Made by a program: the position numbers and the translations under genes. Under the pieces are notes generated by a model. The model was not told the DNA's origin, searched no databases, and saw only the letters and a program-made list of their open reading frames with translations. Positions 57,464 through 64,000 of a stretch of 64,000 bases of DNA are shown piece after piece. This stretch comes from JACQGZ01 sp036004665. Its GTDB lineage: Bacteria; Sysuimicrobiota; Sysuimicrobiia; Sysuimicrobiales; Humicultoraceae. Within the stretch, counting starts at the first letter, position 1; each line of letters opens with the position of its first letter. The DNA lies in assembly GCA_036004665.1 (NCBI GenBank), contig DASYRG010000018.1, positions 1 to 64,000 on the forward strand, read 5' to 3'.

Positions 57464-60103
57464 TTACCCGTGATCTGGTTGTCGCTCGCTCAGGGCCGCC
57501 TTGGCGGCCTCCTCCAGTGTGAGGGCCCTCCCGTCGGTCTTCGCCGCCCGAAATCCGGCCTCGCCGATGGCGCGGATGACGATCGCAGCCGGACGATCGT
57601 AGTCCTCACGGTGGGAGCGAGGCAAAGGATAGTTGATCCGTTCGCGCAGCGCCTCCGCCGCACCGAGCAACAGGGCGGCGCGCCGCGGGTCCTCCTCGGC
57701 GTCCAGCCACGCGAACGCCTCCAGGAGATGGGCCGTGTAGCGAATCTCGCCGGTGGCGCGGCCGACGGCCATGGCCTCGCCGAAGAACCGGCGAGCCCCG
57801 ACGTGGTCGCGCCGGTCCCGGGCGATCAGTCCCAGCGTCCAGAGGGCCATCAGACGACTCTGGGCGCCCAGGGTCGCCGTCCTGAGCAGGTCCTCCAGTA
57901 CCCCCTGGGCATCCTCGAGGTCGCCCCCGTGCCAGATCGTATGGCCCAGATCGGCCAAGATGAAGTGCACGTGCTGGACATCCTCCAGATCCCGGAAGAT
58001 CTCCAGGCTCTCCTCGGTGTGGGAGCGCGCCGCGGCGAAATCGCCGGCCATCGCCGCCACGTTGCCGAGCGCCTCCAGCGCGGTCGCGACGCCTCGACGA
58101 TCCCCCGCCGCGCGAGAGAGGGCCAGGGACTGATCGAGAAATCCTTGCGCTTTACCGTACTCACCTTGCAGCGCGGCGAGGTATCCGCGCAGCGCCAACG
58201 CCTTGGCGCGGTCGGCGGGCGCCGCATCCCCGGAGCGCGCCAGCGTCTGATCGAGCCAGCGCACCCCTTCCGAGATGTGCCCGCGGACGTGCCAGAACCT
58301 CGAGAGCGACGCCGCCAGAGCCAGCGCGGGCCCGGAATCACTCGCTATCCCAAACTCGAGCGCCCCGCGGATGTTGTCGTGCTCGCGCTCGATCCGGTCA
58401 AGCGCGGCCGCCTCCTCGGGACCCTGAAAGGCCGTCTCGGTCTGATCCACCAGTTCCTGAAAGAAGGTCAGGTGGCGCGCAAGCGCGGCATCCTCGTCGT
58501 CCTCCTGACGAAGACGCGCCCGGCCGTACTCCCGGATCGTTTCCAAAATCCGGTATCGGACCTCTCCCTTCGCGTCGCGTTCGACCGTGATCAACGACTT
58601 GTCGACAAGGCGCGTGATGAGGTCCAGGACGTCTGACCGATCGATCACCCCATCGGGGCCGACGGCCTCCGCCGCCTCCAGCGAGAAGGATCCACCAAAG
58701 ACTGCCACGCGGCGAAAGCAGGCTCGTTCCTCGTTGGTGAGCAGGTCGTAACTCCAGTCAAGGGTGGCCCACAGCGTCTGATGGCGATCCTCCTTGCGGG
58801 AGGACCCCCGGAGCAACCGGAAGCGGTCGTCGAGCCGGGCGGCGATCTGCTGGGGGGAGAGGGCGGCCACACGCGCCGCCGCCAGCTCCACGGCGAGCGG
58901 GATGCCGTCCAGGCGATGGCAGATGGCGGCGACTGCCTCGGCGTTCTGCGGGGTCAGCGCAAAACTGGGCGCCGCCGCGGCCGCTCGTTCCAAGAAGAGC
59001 TGGACGGCCTCGTACGCCGGCAAGCTCTCAATGGGCGGACGCGCGCGCGGATCGGGCAGCGAGAGCGGCGGCACCGGCCACCCGACCTCGCCCGGCACGC
59101 CGAGGCGCTCACGGCTTGTCGCCAGAACGCGCACCCGTGGGCATGTCCGGAGCAGCGCCGTAACGAGCTCTGCCGCGGACTCCACGAGGTGCTCGCAGTT
59201 GTCCAGAATCAGGAGCGCCTGCCGATGCCGGAGGTGGTCCCCCAGCACCTCGACGATGGGACGTCCTCCGTACTCGCGCAGGCCGACCGCCAGCGCCAGC
59301 GTCTGCGGCACCAGCGCGGGATCGGAGATCGGCGTGAAATCTGCCAGCCAGACACCGTCGGCGAACTCCTCGATCACGTCCACGGCCACCTGCAGCGCCA
59401 AGCGCGTCTTCCCCGCTCCCCCCGCTCCCGTGAGCGTGAGCACCCGCGTGCGGGCCAGCAGCGCCATGACCTCGGCCTTCTCCCCCTCCCGGCCGATAAA
59501 GCTGGTCAGTTGGATCGGCAGATTGTGGCGCAGAACGTCGAGCGAACGCAGGGGCGGGAAATCCCCCGCCAGCCCAGACGCATCGACCTGGTAGAGCCGT
59601 TGCGGATGCGTGAGGTCCTTGAGACGGTGCGCCCCCAGGTCCCGCAGCCCGATGCCCTCGGGAAGATCGTCTCCCACCAGATCTCGCGTGGTCTGGGAGA
59701 TCAGGATTTGCCCACCCCAGGCCACGGCGCAGATGCGCGCGGCGCTGTGCACGTCCATGCCCACGTAGCCAGCCGGGGTCAGCAGTGGCTCTCCGGTGTG
59801 CAGACCGATGCGGGCGCGGACCACGGCGCCCTCGGGCCACTCCTGCGAGGCCAGCGCCAGCTGTGCCGCGACGGCCGCCAGCACGGCGTCGCGGGCGCGT
59901 GGAAAGGCGACGAAGATCTGGTCTCCCTGGAGATCCACTTCCCGTCCCCCTCCTGCAGCGAAGCTCCCGCCCAGGACGCGACGATAGGTGTCGAGCAGAT
60001 GGGTGTAGCGATCGCCGAGTTGCTCGAGAGCCCGTGTCGAGCCCTCCATGTCCGCGAAGAGGAGGGTGACGGTGCCGGCAGGGAGCGTGTTTGCCTCGGC
60101 CAC
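57464..60103 (-). CDS. Class III cyclase / NB-ARC-like ATPase / TPR regulator
   Basis: The 879-residue protein has an N-terminal cyclase domain (1-175) with metal residues Asp18 (FADMEGST) and Asp61 (LQGDQIFVAF). The usual Asn of the NxxAR motif is His119 (GMDVHSAAR), so catalysis may be weak or altered. A STAND ATPase follows with P-loop GAGGAGKT (226-233) and LLILDNCEHLVE, then TPR-like repeats to the end. It belongs to the same broad family as the protein at 32796-36179, but has no zinc ribbons. Confidence 0.87.
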   Translation of the reverse strand: MAEANTLPAGTVTLLFADMEGSTRALEQLGDRYTHLLDTYRRVLGGSFAAGGGREVDLQGDQIFVAFPRARDAVLAAVAAQLALASQEWPEGAVVRARIGLHTGEPLLTPAGYVGMDVHSAARICAVAWGGQILISQTTRDLVGDDLPEGIGLRDLGAHRLKDLTHPQRLYQVDASGLAGDFPPLRSLDVLRHNLPIQLTSFIGREGEKAEVMALLARTRVLTLTGAGGAGKTRLALQVAVDVIEEFADGVWLADFTPISDPALVPQTLALAVGLREYGGRPIVEVLGDHLRHRQALLILDNCEHLVESAAELVTALLRTCPRVRVLATSRERLGVPGEVGWPVPPLSLPDPRARPPIESLPAYEAVQLFLERAAAAAPSFALTPQNAEAVAAICHRLDGIPLAVELAAARVAALSPQQIAARLDDRFRLLRGSSRKEDRHQTLWATLDWSYDLLTNEERACFRRVAVFGGSFSLEAAEAVGPDGVIDRSDVLDLITRLVDKSLITVERDAKGEVRYRILETIREYGRARLRQEDDEDAALARHLTFFQELVDQTETAFQGPEEAAALDRIEREHDNIRGALEFGIASDSGPALALAASLSRFWHVRGHISEGVRWLDQTLARSGDAAPADRAKALALRGYLAALQGEYGKAQGFLDQSLALSRAAGDRRGVATALEALGNVAAMAGDFAAARSHTEESLEIFRDLEDVQHVHFILADLGHTIWHGGDLEDAQGVLEDLLRTATLGAQSRLMALWTLGLIARDRRDHVGARRFFGEAMAVGRATGEIRYTAHLLEAFAWLDAEEDPRRAALLLGAAEALRERINYPLPRSHREDYDRPAAIVIRAIGEAGFRAAKTDGRALTLEEAAKAALSERQPDHG

Positions 60104-60170
60104 AAAGTCAGCCTAGCAGAGCCGGATTCCAGGGCGAAGTAGAGGTGACGACCAGTCGGACGGGTCCGGC

Positions 60171-60199
60171 TTAGGGTGTCACCCGCGTCCGGGTATAAC
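60171..60199 (+). promoter_or_regulatory. Promoter of the DUF3309 gene
   Basis: TTAGGG (60171-60176) and TATAAC (60194-60199) are 17 bases apart, and the -10 box is 20 bases before the start codon. The -10 box is good (5/6); the -35 box is weak. Confidence 0.5.
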
Positions 60200-60218
60200 A
60201 TCTGGGGGGTGTGCACTC

Positions 60219-60371
60219 ATGGGACTGATCCTGTTGATTCTGCTGATTGTGCTACTCGTGGGTGCAATCCCGACGTGGCCGTACAGTCGAGGGTGGGGCT
60301 ACTATCCAAGCGGCGGAGTTGGGCTTGTCCTGTTGATCGTTCTTATCTTGCTCCTGATGGGGCGGCTCTAA
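60219..60371 (+). CDS. DUF3309 family small membrane protein
   Basis: The 50-residue protein MGLILLILLIVLLVGAIPTW followed by PYSRGWGYYPSGGVGLVLLIVLILLLMGRL has two hydrophobic helices flanking the WPYSRGWGY.PSGG motif. This is the complete DUF3309 pattern. The start follows GGGGGG by 9 bases. Function unknown; such genes are often stress induced in soil bacteria. Confidence 0.85.
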   Translation: MGLILLILLIVLLVGAIPTWPYSRGWGYYPSGGVGLVLLIVLILLLMGRL

Positions 60372-60441
60372 AGCGGCTCCGGACGAGAGAACGACAGCCG
60401 CTGCCTGACGCGGCCCCGGAGCCGATTCGCCAATTCAGCAG

Positions 60442-61485
60442 TTGACTGTGTTCCTCCTTCGGACGCGGGTCGCCTCGGCCGGGCGGTTCGGCATCGCGCT
60501 CTTTCACGCGTTTGGCAATCCTTATAGCCTCGACGAAGCACGCGCGTGTCGGGACCACCGTTCGCGCCAGGGTCTGGACGCCGGGCTCGGCCAGCTCGCC
60601 GCCGACGGCGTCTATCTGGACATCAACGAGTTCAAGGGGAAGAAGCCCCTGATCCGACGCGGGAGGACGCGTCACTTTTCCCCCACGGAGCTGGATGTGG
60701 CTCAAGGAGCGTCGGTTCCGATCCAGAGCAGCGGTTCGAGCGGTCGACCCACGTTTCGAGCCTCTTCGGAATCGACGCGCTGAAACTCCAGGCGTCTTTT
60801 GTCCCGCTGGTCGTCGACGTCCTGCAGATGGACCACCTTCCGGCGGTTCTCTACTTTCCGTTTTCCACGGGGCTGGCGCACCTCATCGCCTTCACGCTGG
60901 CCGGCTTCCCACCGGCCGCGTGGTTTTCCCAAATTCAGGTCGGCCCCGCCTGGCGCCCTCCCGATCGGCGCCTGTTCACCCCCCGCCTGGCCGCCATGTT
61001 GCGATCGATACGCCTCCCGAAGCGGCGATTCGCCGATATCCAGCACCCGGCCCCTCTGGCCCGGTGGCTCCAGCGGCATTGCCCCGAGGGCGCACTGGTC
61101 GGGACGTTTCCCGGCTCTGCCCTGCATCTGGTCAAAGCGATCGCACCTCGCGCGTTTCGGGCAAGTCTACTTCTCCTGGACGCTGCCGCATCTCAGAGAT
61201 CTGGTGCGGCAGGACGCCGTCATCGTGTCTTCCGATGGCCGCGGCCTCGCCATCCTCGACCCCTCAGCCCCCGCGGCTTTGGGGTCGACGTGGATCGTCG
61301 GGATGGTGGGCACTCTGCGCAGCCTGGTGGAATTGCTGGACGGAATTTCCGCCGGTACCGCAGAGCGGAGGGAGAGTGTGATCGTCGACAGCCCCGCCAG
61401 CCCTGTGCTTCAACAGGCGATGGATCGAGAGGGCTTCGAGCCGCCGGATCGTGACGGCGACTTCCTGATCGTTCAGCGTCCGTAG
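60442..61485 (+). pseudogene. Decayed AMP-binding (acyl-ligase/LuxE-like) gene
   Basis: Three reading frames, each coding over part of the length, make up one protein. The first frame (60442 to about 60755) ends in VPIQSSGSSGRPT, the Ser/Gly-rich phosphate loop of adenylate-forming enzymes. The second (about 60755 to 61160) carries LQASFVPLVVDVLQMDHLP and FPFSTGLAHLIAFTLAG. The third (about 61150 to 61485) carries VYFSWTLPHLRDLVRQ and ends FEPPDRDGDFLIVQRP. Two frameshifts suggest decay, though sequencing errors are possible. Confidence 0.6.
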
Positions 61486-61781
61486 GGAGTAGACACGCAA
61501 ATGCCTCCGCATCCTCCGGCCATCGCGGGAATGATAGAAATCTCCGCGCGGTCGTCGAGGGGAGTGGCCAGGCCCTCGAGCAAGCGCACGTCCTGGTTGT
61601 TGACGAAGACGTTCACGAACTGATGCAACTGGCCGCTGCCGTCGACAAGACGATCGGCGAGCCCTGGGTAGCGCCCGCCCAGTTCCTCGATGGCCCCGGC
61701 CAGCGTCCCGGCGGATACGGTCGTGACGCGCTCACCGTTCGTGTAGCGGCGCATCGGCGTGGGAATGCGTACCGTGGCCAT
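61473..61781 (-). CDS. MoaD/ThiS-family ubiquitin-like protein with C-terminal tail after Gly-Gly
   Basis: The 102-residue protein has the beta-grasp pattern (ATVRIPTPMRRYTNGERVTTV, FVNVFVNNQDVRLLEG, DRAEISIIPAMAGG). The Gly-Gly at 89-90, where these proteins normally end and are activated, is followed by 12 residues (CGGICVSTPYGR). To work as a sulfur carrier it would need trimming, as in QbsE or some CysO-like proteins. The start ATG 61781 has GGAGGACGAG upstream. It lies 22 bases after threonine synthase, a pairing seen in protein-carrier cysteine synthesis. Confidence 0.8.
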   Translation of the reverse strand: MATVRIPTPMRRYTNGERVTTVSAGTLAGAIEELGGRYPGLADRLVDGSGQLHQFVNVFVNNQDVRLLEGLATPLDDRAEISIIPAMAGGCGGICVSTPYGR

Positions 61782-61803
61782 CTCGTCCTCCGTTCTCGCG
61801 ATG

Positions 61804-63033
61804 CTACGTCGCGTGCACCAGGGCGGCTTCCTCAAATGACCGCAGGGTCGCCGCGATCCGCACTGACGGAGGCAGCGCGCCCTCGAGCGCCTCCTGCGTC
61901 TTCAACCCCATGCCGGTGATATAGGCAACGGTCACATCGTCCGGGTCGATCGCGCCGATCCGGGCCAGCTTCCTCAAGACCGCCACCGTCACGCCACCGG
62001 CCGTCTCTGTGAAGATCCCCTCCGTGCGCGCGAGCAGCTCGATGCCCTCCACGATCTCGTCCTCGGCCGCGGCCTCGATCCGGCCGTCGGTTGCACGCGC
62101 TGCCGCAATAGCGTAGCGACCGTCGGCGGGGGCGCCGATAGCCAGCGAGTGCGCGATCGTCTTGGGCCGCACCGGACGGATCCGATCGGTACCATCCTGG
62201 AACGCTGTAGCCACTGGGCTACATCCTTCCGGCTGCGCGCCGTGGATGCGCGTATGCGCCTCGGAGATCAGGCCCAGTTCGGTCATTTCCTGAAATCCTC
62301 GGTGGATCTTCGCCAGGAGGTTCCCAGAGGCGATCGGCACGACCACGGCGTCGGGCGCGCGCCAGCCCAGCTGCTCGGCCACCTCAAACGCCAGGGTCTT
62401 CCCGCCCTCGCCGTAGAACGGCCTAAGGTTGACGTTGAGGAAGGCCCAGCTGTGTTCCTCAGCGATCTCTGCGCAGAGCCGGTTGACCGCATCGTAGTCG
62501 CCGTCTACCTCCACGACCGTCGGACCGTACACTGCCGAGGCCAGGATCTTCCCCCGCTCGATCCCCGCCGGGACGAAGACACAGGCGCGCATGCCGGCGC
62601 GCGCGGCATGGGCCGCGACTGAGTTCGCCAGGTTGCCGGTGCTGGCGCAGGCGAGGACCTCGAACCCGAAGCGCCGCGCGGTCGCGGTGCCGATCTCCAC
62701 TGCCCGGTCTTTGAAAGACCACGTGGGATTCACGGCGTCATTCTTGACGTAGAGCCAGCGCAGACCGAGCGATTCGCCCAAATGCGGCGCGGGCACCAGC
62801 GGCGTGAACCCGGCTGAGAGGTCGATGGCCGGATCATGCGCGACCGGGAGCAGGTCGGCATAGCGCCAGAGCGTCCGGGGACCCGCTTCGATGCGCTCCC
62901 GCAGCCTCAGGCCGCGGAGCGCCTCCAGATCGTAGACCGCCTCCAAGGGACCCAGGCAGATCTCGCAGACGTACACCGGCCCCACCGGCACCTCCGCCCC
63001 GCACTCGCGACAGCGCAGCCGCTCAACGGACAT
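61804..63033 (-). CDS. thrC: Threonine synthase
   Basis: The 409-residue PLP enzyme has an N-terminal zinc-ribbon-like CRECGAEVPVGPVYVCEIC, then VKNDAVNPTWSFKDRAVEIG (the PLP Lys), ASTGNLANSVAAHAARAG, VPIASGNLLAKIHRGF and TGMGLKTQEALEG. It makes threonine from phosphohomoserine. The ATG at 63033, after GGGAGG, is preferred; a TTG at 63066 overlapping thrB is possible. It follows thrB. Confidence 0.92.
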   Translation of the reverse strand: MSVERLRCRECGAEVPVGPVYVCEICLGPLEAVYDLEALRGLRLRERIEAGPRTLWRYADLLPVAHDPAIDLSAGFTPLVPAPHLGESLGLRWLYVKNDAVNPTWSFKDRAVEIGTATARRFGFEVLACASTGNLANSVAAHAARAGMRACVFVPAGIERGKILASAVYGPTVVEVDGDYDAVNRLCAEIAEEHSWAFLNVNLRPFYGEGGKTLAFEVAEQLGWRAPDAVVVPIASGNLLAKIHRGFQEMTELGLISEAHTRIHGAQPEGCSPVATAFQDGTDRIRPVRPKTIAHSLAIGAPADGRYAIAAARATDGRIEAAAEDEIVEGIELLARTEGIFTETAGGVTVAVLRKLARIGAIDPDDVTVAYITGMGLKTQEALEGALPPSVRIAATLRSFEEAALVHAT

Positions 63034-63062
63034 CCTCCCTTGCCCTCCCTCCGCCGGCTCCG

Positions 63063-63962
63063 TCAAATCTCCAAAGCCCCGCGCGGCTCGATTGATGTCA
63101 GCAGGATGCGGCTCTCAAGGCCGGCGTGCCTGAACGCCTCGCCCATGGCCTGGGCCACACCCTGCGCCGCTGCCGGTGCGGTCAGTGCGGCAACGGTTGG
63201 TCCCGAGCCGCTCAGCACCGCACCGTATGCGCCGGCTGCCTTCGCTTCAGCGACGACTCGATCGAACCCCGGCACCAGGTGCCGCCGGTAGGGCTGGTGG
63301 AGCCGATCGTCGAGCGCTGAGCCCAGGAGACCGGGCTGCTCCTGAGACAGCGCCACCAGCAGCAGGCCCGAATGCCCCAGATTGAAGACGGCGTCCTCCA
63401 AGGCGACCTGCCGTGGCAGCGCGGCGCGAGCCGCCGCGGTGTCGACCTGCCGCGATGGCGTGACGAGGACGATGGCCAGGGGAAATCCGGGCAGGATGCG
63501 CGCCCAGCGCAACCGCGCACCATCCCGCGCGACCACCACCACCCCACCGAAGAGGGCGGCGGCCACGTTATCCGGATGCCCCTCCAGGTCCGTCGCGGCG
63601 ATCAGCAAGTCGTCGGCGCCCAGCGCACCGCCCAACAGACGGTTCGCGGCCACGAGACCGCCGACGATGGCCGCGGCGCTGCTCCCCAGACCGCTGCGCA
63701 GCGGAATCGGCGAGTGGGCCTGCAGGGCGAACGCGCCCCGATACCCGGCGCGGTCCGCGACACTCGTCGCGCTGCGGTAGATGAGGTTGGAGGCGTCTTG
63801 GGCGACGTCCACACCGGTGACCGTCACCTGGGGAGAGGTCGCGGGCGCGAGCGTGACCTCCGCGTGCATACCGACGGCGGCGGCCAGGACGTCGAAGCCG
63901 GCACCCAGATTGGCAACGGTCGCCGGGACGCGCACGGTCACGCGATCGATCGCAACGGCCAC
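63063..63962 (-). CDS. thrB: Homoserine kinase
   Basis: The 299-residue GHMP kinase has VRVPATVANLGAGFDVLAAAV at the start, the phosphate loop HSPIPLRSGLGSSAAAIVGGL, and GAYGAVLSGSGPTVAALT near the end. It phosphorylates homoserine, supplying threonine synthase, with which it is transcribed. Start GTG 63962 follows GGAGG. The upstream part of the operon (perhaps homoserine dehydrogenase) lies beyond the window. Confidence 0.94.
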   Translation of the reverse strand: MAVAIDRVTVRVPATVANLGAGFDVLAAAVGMHAEVTLAPATSPQVTVTGVDVAQDASNLIYRSATSVADRAGYRGAFALQAHSPIPLRSGLGSSAAAIVGGLVAANRLLGGALGADDLLIAATDLEGHPDNVAAALFGGVVVVARDGARLRWARILPGFPLAIVLVTPSRQVDTAAARAALPRQVALEDAVFNLGHSGLLLVALSQEQPGLLGSALDDRLHQPYRRHLVPGFDRVVAEAKAAGAYGAVLSGSGPTVAALTAPAAAQGVAQAMGEAFRHAGLESRILLTSIEPRGALEI

Positions 63963-64000
63963 GCCGCAGCCTCCCTTGCATACAAAAATCCCCTCCACTT

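Noticed and set aside
1..64000. CRISPR arrays, insertion sequences, rRNA or standard tRNA genes
   Set aside because: No regularly spaced repeats, transposase frames, rRNA segments or cloverleaf sequences other than the tmRNA ends were seen. The only tandem repeat (24049-24148) has no spacers.

Overview
The window is a high-GC, densely packed bacterial chromosome segment. Most genes lie on the minus strand, with many start/stop overlaps of 1 to 4 bases. Several features suggest an uncultured Terrabacteria-type lineage: HemQ-type haem genes, bacillithiol-like genes, a TAT-type Rieske protein, a SpoIID-like protein, DUF2905/DUF3309/DUF4321 proteins, and MreBCD/RodA/PBP2 next to rng-rplU-rpmA-obg-nadD-rsfS. 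The nearest fit I can think of is the CSP1-3/ANGP1 or Armatimonadota-like groups. That placement is inference, not something the sequence proves.

Layout. 1-2.2 kb: tail of a class III cyclase gene, then tmRNA (ssrA), an HU protein and SmpB. 2.2-6 kb: GNAT, rsfS, nadD, obgE, rpmA, rplU. 6.2-14.3 kb: a thioesterase facing rng, then rodA, mrdA, mreD, mreC, mreB and radC (cell elongation). 14.7-17 kb: DUF4321, tatC, tatA and two small membrane-associated genes, with a second tatA divergent to them. 17-19.7 kb: plus-strand ECF sigma factor, zinc anti-sigma factor, MucB/RseB-like exported protein and methyltransferase. 19.7-24 kb: glycosyltransferase/PIG-L fusion, a secreted protein, polyprenyl synthase, cupredoxin lipoprotein and a frameshifted serine protease.

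24.1-29.8 kb holds the most unusual locus. It encodes a dihaem cytochrome c lipoprotein, a Rieske protein, a cytochrome b that has lost both haem-bH ligands, two small membrane proteins, a second cytochrome b with all four ligands fused to a 2x[4Fe-4S] ferredoxin, an FlpD/MvhD-type iron-sulfur protein and a 37-residue membrane peptide. It reads as a modified bc-type quinol oxidoreductase with an extra low-potential iron-sulfur branch. 29.8-36.2 kb: a BshC-like protein, a BshB1-like deacetylase apparently starting at ACG, a glycosyltransferase and a large cyclase/ATPase/TPR regulator. 36.2-42.7 kb: haem operon (ferrochelatase, hemE, long HemQ, hemB, hemD, hemC, MerR-like regulator).

42.7-54.4 kb: a membrane protein, HD hydrolase, glutamate dehydrogenase, YajC, a SpoIID-like protein, DUF2905 and ruvB. 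A rearranged stretch separates ruvB from ruvA-ruvC; it contains a ruvB/ruvA-derived chimera and a membrane protein. YebC and a class A PBP follow. 54.4-64 kb: 3-hydroxybutyrate-type dehydrogenase, an exported protein, aldehyde dehydrogenase, a second cyclase/ATPase/TPR regulator, DUF3309, a decayed ligase-like gene, a MoaD/ThiS-like protein whose Gly-Gly is followed by a 12-residue tail, threonine synthase and homoserine kinase.

Three dispersed palindromic elements (45.9, 55.8 and 55.95 kb) share a conserved core but have different arms that still pair within each element. This looks like a repeat family under structural selection. No CRISPR array, rRNA, ordinary tRNA, intact insertion sequence or replication origin was seen.
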